Shown: in pieces, positions 45,297 through 57,809 of the stretch
How the letters are laid out: each line of letters opens with the position of its first letter
Position numbering within the stretch: the first letter of the stretch is position 1
DNA from: Fragum whitleyi
Taxonomy: Eukaryota; Mollusca; Bivalvia; Cardiida; Cardiidae
DNA: 64,000 nt
Assembly (NCBI GenBank): GCA_948146395.1
Contig: OX411559.1
Span: 35,172,215 to 35,236,214 of the forward strand
Direction: 5' to 3'
Program-made: the position numbers and the translations under genes
Notes under the pieces: model-generated
The model's database searches: none
What the model was told of the DNA's origin: nothing
The model's input: the letters and a program-made list of their open reading frames with translations, nothing else

Positions 45297-45389
45297 GGTA
45301 TTGTTTGTAGATGTTAATGAGGACATTTAATTTGAGAAAAGGAAAGAAACATCAGTATGCTTAAAGTCGTATTTGCTTTTCAATTTCAG

Positions 45390-45595
45390 ATTTAACCATT
45401 GCATCCAAGTATAGTTGTACTCTGTGTGGTAGATTATGCCAAAGCAATGCACACTTGGCCAGACATATGCGTACACACACAGGGGAGAAACCATATGCTT
45501 GTGTTATATGTGGACGTAGGTTTACACAGAAAACACATGTAGATAAACATATGCGTAGTGTGCACTCTAGTGAATTGAGTCCCACCATTCTATAA
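45390..45595 (+). CDS. E12: alternative terminal exon, two C2H2 zinc fingers
   Basis: The acceptor cttttcaatttcag ends at 45389. AT completes the split codon (Asp), then LTIASKYS leads to finger 1 CTLC with Cys in the Phe position (GRLCQS) and helix S,A,H,R. The linker is TGEKPY. Finger 2 is CVIC...HMRSVH (H-x4-H) with helix Q,T,H,K. The tail SSELSPTIL parallels that of E11; 67 residues, TAA at 45593-45595. There is no ATG before the first finger. A relic of another second finger lies about 100 bp upstream. Confidence 0.91.
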
Positions 45596-45666
45596 TTCTT
45601 GTAAGCTGTATTTTCTGACTTTTAATAATTGTTATCAAGACAGGAAGCGTTCTTTGCATACTTTTC

Positions 45667-45900
45667 AAGCTCACCTGAGCACAAACAGGTCATGTGGGCT
45701 ATTCCAACGTCTTGTGTTTGGTGTCCATTGTCATCTTTACATGCCAGCTTCTCTTAAACTATAAGCAATTGCAATTGAACTTTGAAGAAATGTTGGTCCC
45801 TTTTTTCAACAAGGCTATAATAATTAGACTTTAGTTAGAAATGAGGTTCTCTGTCATTGAAAGGCCGCCTTTGACTTGTTTTTGGAAAGCTAAAGTCATA
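45667..45900 (+). repeat. Remnant of an 'agctcacctgagcac' element
   Basis: caagctcacctgagcacaaa with a following cttgtgtttggtgtccattg; decayed. Confidence 0.4.
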
Positions 45901-45949
45901 ACTTTAATGAAGGTGTTTGTGACAATGTCTATCTCACAACCGGCTGCTG

Positions 45950-46090
45950 TCTTAGCGCATGAGGTCAGATGGTAGAGTGTTGGACTGTCACTTTAAAGGT
46001 CATGGGTTCGATCTCCGATGGTGGCACTCATCCTTTTCGACTAATTGTCTCCAACAAAATAGGTTTATAATCAAAGATCTAGTCTCTAAT
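45950..46090 (+). mobile_element. 3'-truncated tRNA-derived SINE
   Basis: Head agcgcatgaggtcagatggt then gggttcgatctccgatggtg; the body stops at about 46090. Confidence 0.6.
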
Positions 46091-46224
46091 CACACATGTT
46101 TTCTGTCAAAATATATTGACTTTTGCACCATATTTGGAAGGACTGTTCCAAAAGTGTTCCCATTTGATAAACAGCTTATCATTTCACATGCCTGTCATGG
46201 TAAAATTCTGCTATTGGACATTAT

Positions 46225-46605
46225 ATAGAGGATATAGAATGATTGGTCATGGAATATCAAATTTATTAAATGAGTCATCTGTAAACAGATAAAAACGAGG
46301 ATGTGTCGAATTTTTATCTGTTTATCGATAACTCGTTTAATAAATTCGGTATTTTATGAGCACAAATTTTATATTCTATTCATAATATGACACGAATTTT
46401 TGCGAAAAATTGTCAAAATCCTTGTATTTAAACATTTCAATTTTTTCTGCCAAACTTATAACATCATTTAAAACTGACGTTACAATATACACATTATGAC
46501 ATCATTTTGGCATTACAAGATAGTGTTGCTATTTGCTCTGAGCTTATTTGCATAGTTATTCCACTAGTGTAATAACAGCCGTGTAATATCAAAAATATTC
46601 AACAG
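46225..46605. mobile_element. Foldback element related to 1-640
   Basis: The arms aaatttattaaatgagtcat and aactcgtttaataaattcgg fold on each other; tagttattccactagtgtaa matches the window start inverted. Confidence 0.55.
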
Positions 46606-46764
46606 GGTTATTTCACTCCCACGACATAGTTCATATTCTCAAGATTAAAACATGATCACCTATAAAAGTGTATATTTACCATTTTAAACTGTTTCGTTGT
46701 TGATTTGAATATTCATCACATGCCAAAGGCTTTTGGCATCAGTTTAGAATGTCATCCTCTCCTC

Positions 46765-46925
46765 CTCGGGACATAGATTATAATGTGTTAATGTCTAAAA
46801 ATAACAATGTTATCTGGTCAAGGTTGGGAGAATTTATCATGAAGAGGCTTTGCCGAGTCATGATAATTTCTCACAGCCGAGACCTGATAACATTGATTAT
46901 TCTATTTATCATGCAATCATTTTTC
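46765..46925. repeat. Foldback around 'aaggttgggagaatttatcatga'
   Basis: ataacaatgttatctggtca pairs with tgataacattgatta, and tttatcatgaagaggc with gccgagtcatgataa. A related palindrome lies at 55959-56115. Confidence 0.5.
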
Positions 46926-47610
46926 AGTGCTTAAGCATGATAAACCCTTAAAAATCAAAGAAATTCAGGTTAAAGTATATGCAAATTGTTTCTAAAAATA
47001 GGCTACCTGATATCATGTTATGTAATCAGACAGGTGATATCAGGCCAATACAGGCTTCATTGCATGATAAAATTATTTTCACTGTAAAAGGAAACACCAA
47101 ATAACTGTATACCAGGATCAGTCCACAAATACATGCAGTCAGACCTGAACCAATATTGCTTTCTTCTTAATCAAAGCAGGAAAAATTGAACTAAAAAGGT
47201 CTCGCAACTAATAAAATGGTTACATGGTTACGATCCATTTGTAAAAGTAATGTCAGAGCTTGAAAAGTATTTGGTTTTGGATTGACTTTCTAACATATGT
47301 TTGGCAAGGAAGGACTATGGTCAACTCTATGCCAAATACCCTAATACCAGTTAAGGTACAGGTGATGGATAAATGACATAATGACTCGACTCATCAGTTA
47401 CTTGTTTGTTCTTTTTCAAAATGTGTGTCATTTTACTTAATATTGCTAGTATCTGACTGCGCAAATCAATTGTATGTTTATAGGCAGTTTCGCACTGAGC
47501 CTTCAGTATGTTTTGTTTATCATAAGGAATTACTTTTAACCATGTTAACATGTTTTTAAACTTATAATAAACAGTTTGATTTATCAAATATTCGTTGTTT
47601 ATTGAACCAT

Positions 47611-47840
47611 TTAACCCTTTGCTGTTTAATCCCTGCTTTTTAAGTGCCTGTGATTTTATGATTTAGAAAACATTGTGAAAAAAGAAGAAATTGCTTCTGG
47701 CAAGCAATTTCTTCTTATTCCACACTATTTTCTACCCTACTGAATGGTTATTTTTCAAATTAAATGCACTTTAAATTTTTGTCTGCACAACCTTTGAATT
47801 TGGACAGGTCCAAAATTTTGTAAAACAGGAAAGGGTTTAA
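47611..47840 (+). mobile_element. TTAA-flanked MITE, family 1, copy 4
   Basis: ttaaccctttgctgttt at the left, aaacaggaaagggtttaa at the right; close to the other copies. Confidence 0.8.
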
Positions 47841-48815
47841 CTACTTGCTGGTGTTTTTTGACAGAACTTACATTGATAGATATTTTCTAGTATTATATCT
47901 AAGTGGTAAGCAATGGTTCTATAATTTTTGAAAGAAATGAAGTCAACTTTCATGAAGAATACCTTCCTTTTTATCTGACAACATTGTTGTGAAAAATGGA
48001 AGAATATTCAAATGCAATTCTTCTTTGATGTACTGGTAAGTATTGACAAAAGATTTTGCATTAAATGTCTTTCTTGAAGATATCAGATGTCATCTTTAAC
48101 AAAAAAAGTCTTGATTTAATTTCAAAATGCAAATATTTTCTTTGAAGAATAATGTCTTTGTTATCATACTCATGCAAAAAATGAATTTTTTGCTTTTTGA
48201 ATTTAACCACTGATGAAAACATATTCGTAAGAAATAAGGTACAGTGAGAAGGTACTTTATCCCTGCATAGTATTTATTGCAAAACAGCCTTTCAATCTTT
48301 TTTGTTTTTCTGAAATTAAACACCTAGAAGACGTAACATCTCTGTTATTTTGATATTCATCTGGCCATGGTAAACGTCATGACGTCATTCTTTGTGATGT
48401 CAAAAAAACGAAGTTATGGCAACATACTGGTTGATGTGAAAAGTAAATGCAGGAGAAAATAATGAACATGCATGCAAAATTTCATTTCAATATCTTCATT
48501 AGTTTTCAACATATAAATAAACCCAGTCTCACTCTTTCTTTGGATGACCCTTGTAGGTAGTAAACTTTAAGCTGGGCCATATCTCTATATTGTTATTAAA
48601 GATATCTTTTTGAAACTTTTCAAGTGTGTTTATCATTACACAAGCTATACAGACTATCAAGTTTGATAACTCTGGAAGCATTTTTGTAAGAATTATGCCT
48701 TCTTCGACTTATTATTTGCATTACCCATTATCTAAAGCAGAGTGTTGGCATCCACAATCATGTGGTGCTTTTGTTATGATGATATTCTGTACATGAAAAA
48801 GACTAGATATAATTT
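47841..48815. other. Spacer, nothing recognised
   Basis: AT-rich, no finger codons, no matching repeat ends. Confidence 0.5.
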
Positions 48816-49705
48816 TTATACGTCCGCCGGAACGCCGCCGGAGGCATTTGGCGTCATCTTCTCTGTCTGTCCGTTTCTGGCTGGAAACTTGGTCAATGTA
48901 ATCACCTCAATTGGTAGATGTGCATGAAGGGAGGATTTTACGGTTCGTTGATTTTGCCTGAGTTATGCCCCTTGATAACTTAGTCTCTGGGTCCACTTTT
49001 CTTGTCAATGCAACTCCTCCTAAGTTTCTGGCTGGATCTTCTTGAAACTTGGTCAATGTTATAACCTCAATTGGTAGATGTGCATGAAGGAAGGATTTTA
49101 TGGTTCGTTGATTTTTGCCTAAGTAATGCCCCTTAAAAACTTAGTCTCTGGGGCTTATTGCCTCAGTTATGCTCCCTTAAAATTTAGTCTCTGGGGCTTA
49201 TTGAAATTGCAGCCTTGTGAATGCAACTCTTTCTAAGTTTCTGGCTGGATCTAAATGAAACTTGGTGGATGTTATAACCGAAATTGGTAGATGAGCATGA
49301 AGTAAGGATTTTATGGTTCATTAATTTTACCCTAAATTATGCCCCCTTAAAACTTAGTATCTACGGCTTATTGAAATTGCAGCCTTTTGAACACAACTCC
49401 TCTTTACTTTTTGTCTTTATTTAAATGAAACTTGGTCAATGTCATCACCATAATTTGTAGATGTACATGGATCAAGGATTTTATGGCCCATTTATTTCCT
49501 TGAATTATGCCCCCTTAAAACTTAGTGCCTAGGGCTTTTTGAAATTGCAGCCTTGTGAGGCAACTCCTCCTAACTTTTTGTCTTGATTTAAATGAAACTT
49601 GGTCATTTTCAATTTGGTTCTGTCAAAATAAGTAGTGTCTACAATTATTTTCGTGAAACAGCAGCAAAGTGGCGGCGTATTTTGTGACGATGGCACTCTT
49701 GTTTA
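48816..49705 (+). mobile_element. 'cgtccgccgg...gtggcggcgtat' element with about 170-bp internal units
   Basis: Starts atacgtccgccggaacgccg, ends aagtggcggcgtattttgtg followed by atggcactcttgttt. Units repeat aaacttggtcaatgt and gtagatgtgcatgaaggaag. Confidence 0.6.
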
Positions 49706-50618
49706 ATATATTCCTGACAGTGAAATCTCAGGATTTCCCAGTGTAATAAATTTTGATATCATCACTAGTGACGATAACACTTTTCAGTTTCACTGGAGGT
49801 ACTACTTTTTTTCAAGCAGCTCAGACTGCTGAGGTAATACATTCAAGCCGATTCACTTGAGCGTGGACGGACATGTTTTCTGGAGCTCCGAAAATTTTAC
49901 CAATTTTACAAACTTTTATCGTTTTTATTGAAGACAGGTTTACCTTTTCAATATAGGGATCGTCGCCATCAGATTTTGATAACAAACCTACACGCTCAAC
50001 AAAGTAGACCCATTCATAAAAATAAACGCGACAAAAATAATCAATAGTGTAGCAATATACCGTAAAATTTTGGTGCTGACCCAAATTCTGGCCGGGACCT
50101 CAGGGGAGTGAACACGTGATCTATGCAGAAGCTGCCTGCAGAAACGTGTTTTACATTCCTAAGTGGTGCTGTTTAAGGGCGTTTTCGGCTGCAATCTTTT
50201 GCATTTGCTCCAAATTTTCAATTGCATCCTACAACTGTTTTTATGCATAGCATTGGCAAGCTATTTTCAGTTCCCCATTTTAGACTCCCTACTTCTCGTA
50301 CAATTGTGTGTTTGTGTGTCCTTAAGGTTGCTTTATTTATCCGTCTCCCTAGATACGATAACGTATCCCTCCTTTGATAATCTGATGTGGGATATCAGCA
50401 GCATATCAGTGAGAGGGGTACATTATTGCAGCTACCGTCTCCCGGGCCTGTCGTAGTGTAAATGGATAAAAACTAATTAGCACAAGGCTATTTGAATAAA
50501 CTCGCAAACCCTTGGAATTTCCTAGGTTTAAATTTTTACTTGGATTTACGGAGAAATTTCGATGGCTTATCAAATTACTTTATTATTAGGCTTGTTTTGT
50601 CTATCCATATTGTACAGC
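49706..50618. other. Spacer, nothing recognised
   Basis: Less AT-rich than its neighbours, with several open frames under 100 codons on both strands and no recognisable domain. Confidence 0.4.
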
Positions 50619-50777
50619 ATTCGGAACATCACTCGATCATTTCCGTAAACGGCAACATATTGTGATCGTGATATTCACTCGGCAATCATCGGGCGATCTC
50701 CGAAGTCTCAGATCTAGGTTACGGAATCGGCCGAGTTGTGACGAATGCGTTAGATTGGCCGAGTGGTGTTCCGAATG
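50619..50777. mobile_element. Compact MITE 'cattcggaacatcactcg'
   Basis: cattcggaacatcactcg at the left and gccgagtggtgttccgaatg at the right are inverted repeats. Related ends at 19790. Confidence 0.75.
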
Positions 50778-50971
50778 GCCTATACAGTAGTACCAGGCAT
50801 GTGCGACCCCGGTTTTGAGTTTCCGCTTTTGTTTTCGACAATTTTCTTTCTTCTTGGTATTGACTTTGACTAGTAAAAGTATAAGAATATTGGTATTACT
50901 TTCATTGCCTCTTCTATGTGGAGATAGTTAGTCAAATCCTGGATCAGATAATAAATGTAAAAGAAATTTGA

Positions 50972-51251
50972 TTGATTGATTGATTGAATGGGGTTTTACG
51001 CCGCTTTCAACATTATTTCAGTTATATCGCGGCGGCCGGAGCACCTAACAATGGATTCCTGGTATTTCTTTCACCTGTACTACCATTACATCCTTTCCTA
51101 GCCTCCGACTGCTATTTCACATAGGTTTACGATTATCTACCCATTGGTGAAAGACAAACGTCGGAAAGGATATTAGCCGCCACCGGGGATCGAACCCACG
51201 ACTTCCAGATTGGAAGTCTTATGCCTAACCAACTGCGCTATGGTGGCGGCC
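50972..51251 (-). mobile_element. Full-length tRNA-derived SINE, minus orientation
   Basis: Target duplication aaaagaaatttga (50959-50971 and 51252-51264). On the minus strand: a tRNA head with a B box near 51190, family body, and an (atca)n tail. Confidence 0.9.
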
Positions 51252-51310
51252 AAAAGAAATTTGAACAAATTTCCAATTCAGGGCAATATTCTCCATGGCA
51301 ATGAAATGTT

Positions 51311-51434
51311 CAGCTCTTCATCAAGGGTTAAGCAATGTGTGTCATGTGGATTAACATTTTATTTAAGATTTTTACACATCCACTTAATAAGTTTGGAAAA
51401 AAATCGGATTTGGATCATATTGGATTGCTGGGGA
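51311..51434 (+). pseudogene. Possible degenerate zinc-finger exon
   Basis: After gttcag at 51308-51313 the frame through 51336 reads QCVSCGLTFYLRFLHIH, a finger-like C-x2-C...H with a shortened helix, then LEKN where a linker GEKP would sit. The frame relative to the acceptor is off by one from the array rule, and no clear second finger follows. Confidence 0.3.
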
Positions 51435-53094
51435 TAATCTATACAATTTTATAAAACAGGGTTGCAATAATTCATATGAGTTTTTAGAATACAGGAATTG
51501 CCACCATATTTCTGTTGGTTAAATGAATATTTTTCATTTAGGATATTGAAAACTTACACGGGGGGATGAATAGTGATTAAGGCAGTTACACTCTTGTTAA
51601 GCTTGGATTGGCTAGAGGGATAGGTTTATCTGGAAGTGATGAATCTTCAAAGTAAAGCATGCTCATTTGTTAGGAAAGTGCAGTTTCCATATGTAACCAT
51701 CAATGATTGTTTTAAATTTTTGATTCCCACTCAATAGATCTTCTCAAAACGCCACAATTTTCATTCCAATTGTTAATATTCAGTCCTGTCTTCAATTCAG
51801 GCCTTTCAGGCCTTTGATTATTCACTGCAGTTGGATGTTTAAATTATTAAATGTATATAGATGGTTGCTATTTAATTTAATTCACCAATGTGCCACAAAA
51901 TTGTGGAAATTTCGTCGTCTCCGAAAAGTTTGAACTTTGGCGCCAAAAAGCACGCTGTTGGAAATGAACTTTTTTTTCTGCAAAGAATCCTACCGCCAAC
52001 ATAACTGAGCCATTTTAGACACTTTTAAACTGATATTCTACCAATTCAGAACTGTTTTATCGTTTTATTGTCGTTTTTACGAAACTGCTGTACCAAATGC
52101 TGAGCCAGCTTTTTTACCGGAAGTTAGGATAAATTCCAACCCTGAAGATTTTTAAGAAGATATTCACTCGAATACGTTATTAGGCTGTTAAAAAACTCGC
52201 CCAGCGGACTCGTTTTTAACGCCTAATTAAGCATTCCCGAGAAATATTTTTCACACAGACATAGCCAGTTGATTATCCTCTATATTCCATTTTGATCCCG
52301 AGCAAAATTTGAATAGTACAGGTCTTGTACAAAATGGTTTATTCTAGGACTTAACATGGTACAATACCTATGTCAATGTTACACTTTTCGCATCCATTAT
52401 GAATGACAGCAACTTAAAATTTGATATAGTGTATCGGCTAGATGTCTTATACATTGCTTCCAGAATTCAGTTCTGTCTGATATCTAGTTACTGTTGTACT
52501 GCTTGCTTAGTTTTCAAACAAAGCATGGTAATATTCAAAACATTTTGATACGCTTTTCACAGTAACTGTGAGTCGCAGTAATTTGTAACTTGGTTTGGTT
52601 TATCAGCTATGTTGATAGGGAGTTACAACTTTTTCGGGCTGAGCCATCAAAATGACGTTTATGGAATTCAAGTACTCAAGACATAATAGACGTCTCCAAT
52701 TTCCTTAGGAAGATTTAAGAAAGCAACAATGAGCAATATAGCATGGTCCTCCTGTTATTATTTCGGAAACACTGCTTTTATTGGAGCAAATTCGCAAAAG
52801 CATTTACTGAATACGTTAAACCACAAAACCGTCTAACTAAATTAAAATAGGCTTAAAGAGCCGTTTTCTGCGTAGACAAAATTAATATAGATGTCTTGTA
52901 TATAATGTGAGGGCACACAATCTAATAATGTTCCTTTGTAGGATAAAGACAATAAAAAGAAGACGCGTTAAATAACTAAGTAGAACATGATGTGTAGGTA
53001 AAAAGGGTGGTGCGATTGAGTATTTGTGTATTTCTATAAATGAAACCACTGTTCTAAGCTGTAAACATATGAAGGATTTTTTTTTTAATTTCAG
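51435..53094. other. Intron upstream of E13, mostly unassigned
   Basis: It contains a partial hairpin near 52600-52650 (ggagttacaactttttcggg and so on) of the recurring family. The rest has no repeat or gene I can name. Confidence 0.4.
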
Positions 53095-53288
53095 ACCAAA
53101 AGGTTTTATCACAAAATAGTTGCACGGTTTGTGGCAGATTGTGTCAAAGTAGAAAACATCTGGAACGGCATATGCGTGTACACACGGGTGAGAAACCATT
53201 TGCTTGTGACATATGCAGTCAGCGGTTTACACAGAAAGCAAACATGGAAGTGCATAGAATTACACATATGAAAACCATCAAGATGTAA
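53095..53288 (+). CDS. E13: alternative terminal exon, two C2H2 zinc fingers
   Basis: The acceptor has a strong T-run (ttttttttttaatttcag) ending at 53094. AC completes the split codon (Asp with G), then QKVLSQNS leads to finger 1 CTVC with Cys in place of Phe (GRLCQS) and helix S,K,H,R. The linker is TGEKPF. Finger 2 is CDIC...HRITH with helix Q,A,N,V. The tail MKTIKM is short; 63 residues, TAA. E14 is its close relative. There is no ATG before finger 1. Confidence 0.91.
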
Positions 53289-53949
53289 AAAGATACAAAC
53301 ATATGGGGAATGAAGTGATGATTTGTGTGAAATGTTTAGTTTTGCAATGAAATTACTGTGCATTGGACAGAGAATGTCGCATATGAACATAAGATAGAAA
53401 GTATGGATAGTTGAATTGTGTTTATTTGACTGTGTAGTTGCATTTACATAGAACTTTATTTGAAACTGAAAAGAATTAAATAGAGTGGACTTTTATTGTA
53501 TTACTTAAGGAGTGATGTTGGAACTTGGTTGCTTTAGTTGGAAAGTAGTGGTATACTTTCTGTGATGTGTTGTCCATGATTTGGGGAACCCTTGACACTT
53601 TGTGGTATTACCTTTACATAAGAAAATTAAAATGAAAAAAAAAAAAAAACATAGAAGTGATATGACTTGAAGGTACTTAGATATACAAGGTCTATTGAGA
53701 AAGCACAAGGACTGAAATTTAGGAAAAGACATGGCATGTGATATTTTAAAAATTCAGAGAAACTACTTTTGACTTCATTAATTTCATTATTAAATAAATA
53801 GCTCGATTATATAACGTCTTTCTTCATAGTACATTATACCAACATAACAGATATACAAGAAAAGAAAAATAATTAATTATTTGTAGGACCTTACATGAAG
53901 ATTCACACAAGTTCTGCGAATTTGAATATTTCCAACATCAGACTTTTAA

Positions 53950-54235
53950 CTTAGCCGCCGTCATAGCGCAGTTGGTAACGCGTCGGACTGTCAATCTAGA
54001 GGTCACGGGTTAAATTCCCGGCGGCGGCACTCATTCTTTCCAACTATTTGTCTCTCATCAATGGGTTGATAATCGTAGACCTATGTGAGATAGCAGCTGA
54101 AGGCTTGGAAAGGATGTGGTGGTTGTACTGGTAAGAGAAATACCAGGAAACCATTGTTAGGTGCTCCAGCTGCCGCGATATAACTGAAAAAATGTTGAAG
54201 GCGGCATAAAACTCTATTCCATCAATCAATCAATC
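53950..54235 (+). mobile_element. Full-length tRNA-derived SINE
   Basis: Head gcgcagttggtaacgcgtcg, body, tail ending atcaatcaatc. Flanked by acttttaa (53942-53949, 54236-54243). Confidence 0.85.
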
Positions 54236-54566
54236 ACTTTTAATTTGTCCTGTTTTGGCTAAATTAATACCCAATATTAAAATGACTGTTGTGCTAATTC
54301 CAATAATTATAGATTAGATTTTGATAAAACTGCCACTGAATGCTTCTCATTACCAACTATATTGTGATACAGTACGTATTGTTTAGGGTTTTAAGGACGC
54401 ATTTTCTGCGCATCTGAGATGCAAAATTAAGTAGCCAGTACCCTCAAAACTATGTGATGTGAATGGTACGGACTCTCTGGAGCTCCACTTTAGAAAAGAA
54501 TTGAAGAGTCTCCAATTCGTTCCCAAAGTTGGGCCCTGAATACTAATGCCCTTTCATCAATTTTCT

Positions 54567-54850
54567 AGCTCCACTGGTCGAAGGCCACTAGGGCTATTGT
54601 CATGGCGCTGTGTCTTTCGTGCGTCCAGAGGTGTGTTTGTTAGAGCACGATGAAAAATCCATCTAAATGAGATTTTTAAGACGTCGTAATGAACGATTTT
54701 CGATATTTTGAGTTAAAATATTCTACTTCGTCATGACTACTCGTTTTAAGCCAATGCAAAACCATCCTCGTTTCCTCATTGAGATATCTTAAGATGCTTA
54801 TTGAGCCGCTTAAAAATCTCCCTCTAACAAACGCACCTCTGTTGTAACTA
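54567..54850 (+). repeat. Truncated 'agctccactggtcgaagg' element
   Basis: Start ctagctccactggtcgaagg as at 33175; it loses similarity after about 60 bp. A 'gagcacgatgaaaa...aacgcacctct' stretch follows. Confidence 0.4.
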
Positions 54851-55137
54851 GATAGAAAATTTCTTGTCTTGTTTTAGATTAGGATATGGTTCTTGCCAGG
54901 GTCAGAGGCAAAATAACCTTTTTCTTCCGTTTAAAAGGTGTATTAAGAGCCATTTTACGTCTATAAGCGCAAGAATTACATCTTGAAATAACATTTAATT
55001 GGATTAACTATTCAAATAATTTTAGGATGGTTTGGTTGTCAAATATACCCAGTTAGAATTTAAGCTATCAAATAATTATTAAACTACTATGTAAATGTAA
55101 CTTGTTTTCTTTTTAAGGGAGTCTTTTTTAATTTCAG

Positions 55138-55328
55138 GTGAAATGGTTGTAGCACAAAATAGTTGCGCAGTTTGTGGCAGAATATGTCAAAGTAGAGCAC
55201 ATCTAGAACGGCATATGCGTGTACATACGGGGGAGAAACCATATGCTTGTGAAATATGCAGTAGAAGATTTGCACAGAAAGCACACTTAGACGGGCATAG
55301 ACGTACACATATTAAGATTGATATTTAA
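55138..55328 (+). CDS. E14: alternative terminal exon, two C2H2 zinc fingers
   Basis: The acceptor gtcttttttaatttcag ends at 55137. GT completes the split codon (Gly with G), then EMVVAQNS leads to finger 1 CAVC with Cys in the Phe position (GRICQS) and helix S,A,H,R. The linker is TGEKPY. Finger 2 is CEIC...HRRTH with helix Q,A,H,G. The tail IKIDI is short; 62 residues. It is similar to E13 through most of its length, but finger-2 contacts +3 and +6 differ (His/Gly against Asn/Val). Confidence 0.91.
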
Positions 55329-56726
55329 ACATTACAAACTGTATAAAGAGACAAAACATAGTGATTCCTCTGAAAATTAAAGCCATAGCTCTACATGAAA
55401 GCAATCTTTTATGAACCCATATGATTTTTCTGATTGTTAATTACATTGCAGAACATTATGAAAGGATCATTTTTAGCATTACACAGAAACAATAGTGGAT
55501 AAGAATAGACTTGTACATATGAGTATCGAAATAGAAAGTTAATATAAATTCTTTACAAAGGAATTTTCAATTTGAAATATGAAGTTGGATACATAATCGA
55601 AAAGAATATAGATAGATGATTATAAAAACACATGTTGGCATGTATAGATTTATAAAAAAAAAATTCGGTCGGGTCATGAATATATATGTGAGATTTTGAT
55701 TGAGACAAGCTGATCTTAAATGAGTTTAGAACAGAAATGTTATCAAGCGAGCCATGGCAAGCTTAATAAGTTTTATATTCTCAACTCATTTTAGACCAAT
55801 TTGTTTCATACAAAATCGAGTAACGGATTTTTTTTCTTACATTTACAACTCTCTGTACATTGAAATTCAATTTTTGAAATGTTCTGGTGACAGAAAGACA
55901 GTGAAAACGTGTGTTAGATGACGTCATTTAGAATTTGCTCTTACACATGTGTAAAAATATAATATGTATTTAGTGTTTTGTATGAAAACAAATCTTACAA
56001 GGTTGGGAGAATTGATAATTGTTGAGGCTCTGCCAAGACAATTATCAATTCCCACAACAGAGTTAGATATTTTTTCATACAACACACTAAGTACATATTA
56101 TATTTATCTTATAACCTGTATTTGCCTTGTTTTCGTCGATGTTTCTTACAGAAATGCAAGTTCTATAAAAAAAAAAACATTATGTCATTGTTCTAAAAAT
56201 ATCCATGTGATATGTAAATATCATATGGGATGTTATCATACGGATATTTGTATTTTTATAAGATAAGACTGATACCTCTTATGGTTATAGAAGACAGGGG
56301 AAGCTATGAGAGGAAATAGATATTTGTTATAGGAACGTTTTCAACCACTTATGGAAGAGTTTGAAATATGTATATTATGATTTATTGTGAACATGAACTT
56401 TGCCATTGGTATGTGTAAAAACTATTGGAGCCGGTTGGATAATTTCCATATTCGGATTTCTTTTGAAATTTGGACTAGACTTTCTGTATTACTGTATTCT
56501 AAACAAAAAAAATGTTTCCGTTTAAGCAAAAATTTTTAAGTTTTCGGGGTTAGTTCCAAGGTCAATGAAGTGCAGCTAGTTTAAAATTTGAACGATGAAA
56601 TATTGCACTTCTCAATTCTTGTTAAGTCCGTCAATTTCTGGTAAGTCCTTAACAAGCAAAGCATTGAAATGTTGAAAGTGAAAAGTTTAAAGCAACATTT
56701 TTACGCTATTATAAACGCACCTACAG
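55329..56726. other. Downstream of E14: palindrome and unassigned sequence
   Basis: It holds a foldback at about 55959-56115 (tagtgttttgtatgaaaaca with tcatacaacacactaag, and agaattgataattgttgagg with gacaattatcaattc). Otherwise no gene or known repeat. Confidence 0.5.
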
Positions 56727-57005
56727 TTTTTATGCCCCCGCATCGATAGATCGGGGGCATATTGTTTTACTCATGTCCGTCCGTCTGTCCGTCTGTCTCT
56801 CTGTCTGAAAACTTAACCTTGCCAATATCTTCAAGCCTATACAAGATACAAAGCTAATATTTGGCATGATGACAGATCTCAATGATCCGCATCCGCTGGT
56901 ACCAAAGTCAAGGTCATGTGACAAGGTCAAGGTCATCTGTCAAGGTCAAACTTTGAAAAAAAAGCCGTTCTGGGGGCATTCGTGTTTCACAAACACATCT
57001 TGTTT
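56727..57005. mobile_element. 'atgcccccgcatcg...gggggcat' element, copy 3
   Basis: Starts tttttatgcccccgcatcga, ends gggggcattcgtgtttcaca, then aacacatcttgttt. Confidence 0.7.
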
Positions 57006-57529
57006 TGATCTTCCGATTGACTGTTATAGGAGAGCATGTAAAATTCCAATTATAATTACTTGTTGTTTTCATCCTTAATTTCTGAGAAAAATCAGTATAC
57101 TTTCTTAAAAACATTTTAGCCTGTTATGTATATTGATAAATAAACAAATAATTGAGTTATATATCGTCTAGTTTCATTTTTAAACCAATTAAATTTTGCC
57201 GGAACAAAAATTTAATTTCCTTCCTTTTTGAAGGTTAGAATATATAGCTCCAATTTATCCAAACATTGTCTCTAATTGTATTGGATAGATTCTCGAGATG
57301 TTTAATAAGTTCAAAGTAAAATTGGTTGGTTCGACTTTGGCTTGCTAGTCTAGATATCTTTATTTTAAGACAAAAGCAAACTCTGCACATTTTATAAACA
57401 CTGTCGATCAGTGGACTTTTTTGGTGACTCTTTGCAGGATGTAAGCATGTTCTCTTGTAATCTTTTTCATTTAAAGTATATTTTCATTTTTGTGAACGTC
57501 TGAAGATTTTTTTTATACTCCCCAAAACT

Positions 57530-57809
57530 TTTCATGGGGTTTATGGGAGTCAGCTTATCGGTCTGTCCGTCAGTCAATCGGTCCGCCGTTCCGTCCGTCT
57601 TTTTTGTCCGGAAGTTTTCTCAGCAGCTAATGGGCGGATTTCATTGAAATTTACAGATGTGATCAGTATCTGGCAGATATGTGCAAGTATTGTTTTTCTT
57701 ATGATCCTTTGACTTTTGACAGATTTATGGCTCTGATGGAAGATGGTGTTTCATTATTGACAAGCACTTGTAGGGGGGGGGGCATAAGTCTGCTTTGCAA
57801 CAGTCTAGT
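57530..57809 (+). mobile_element. 'ctccccaaaacttttcatggg' element
   Basis: Starts tatactccccaaaacttttc, with a gtccg run, ends catttgctt-like 'gtctgctttgcaacagtcta'. Relative at 29150. Confidence 0.5.
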
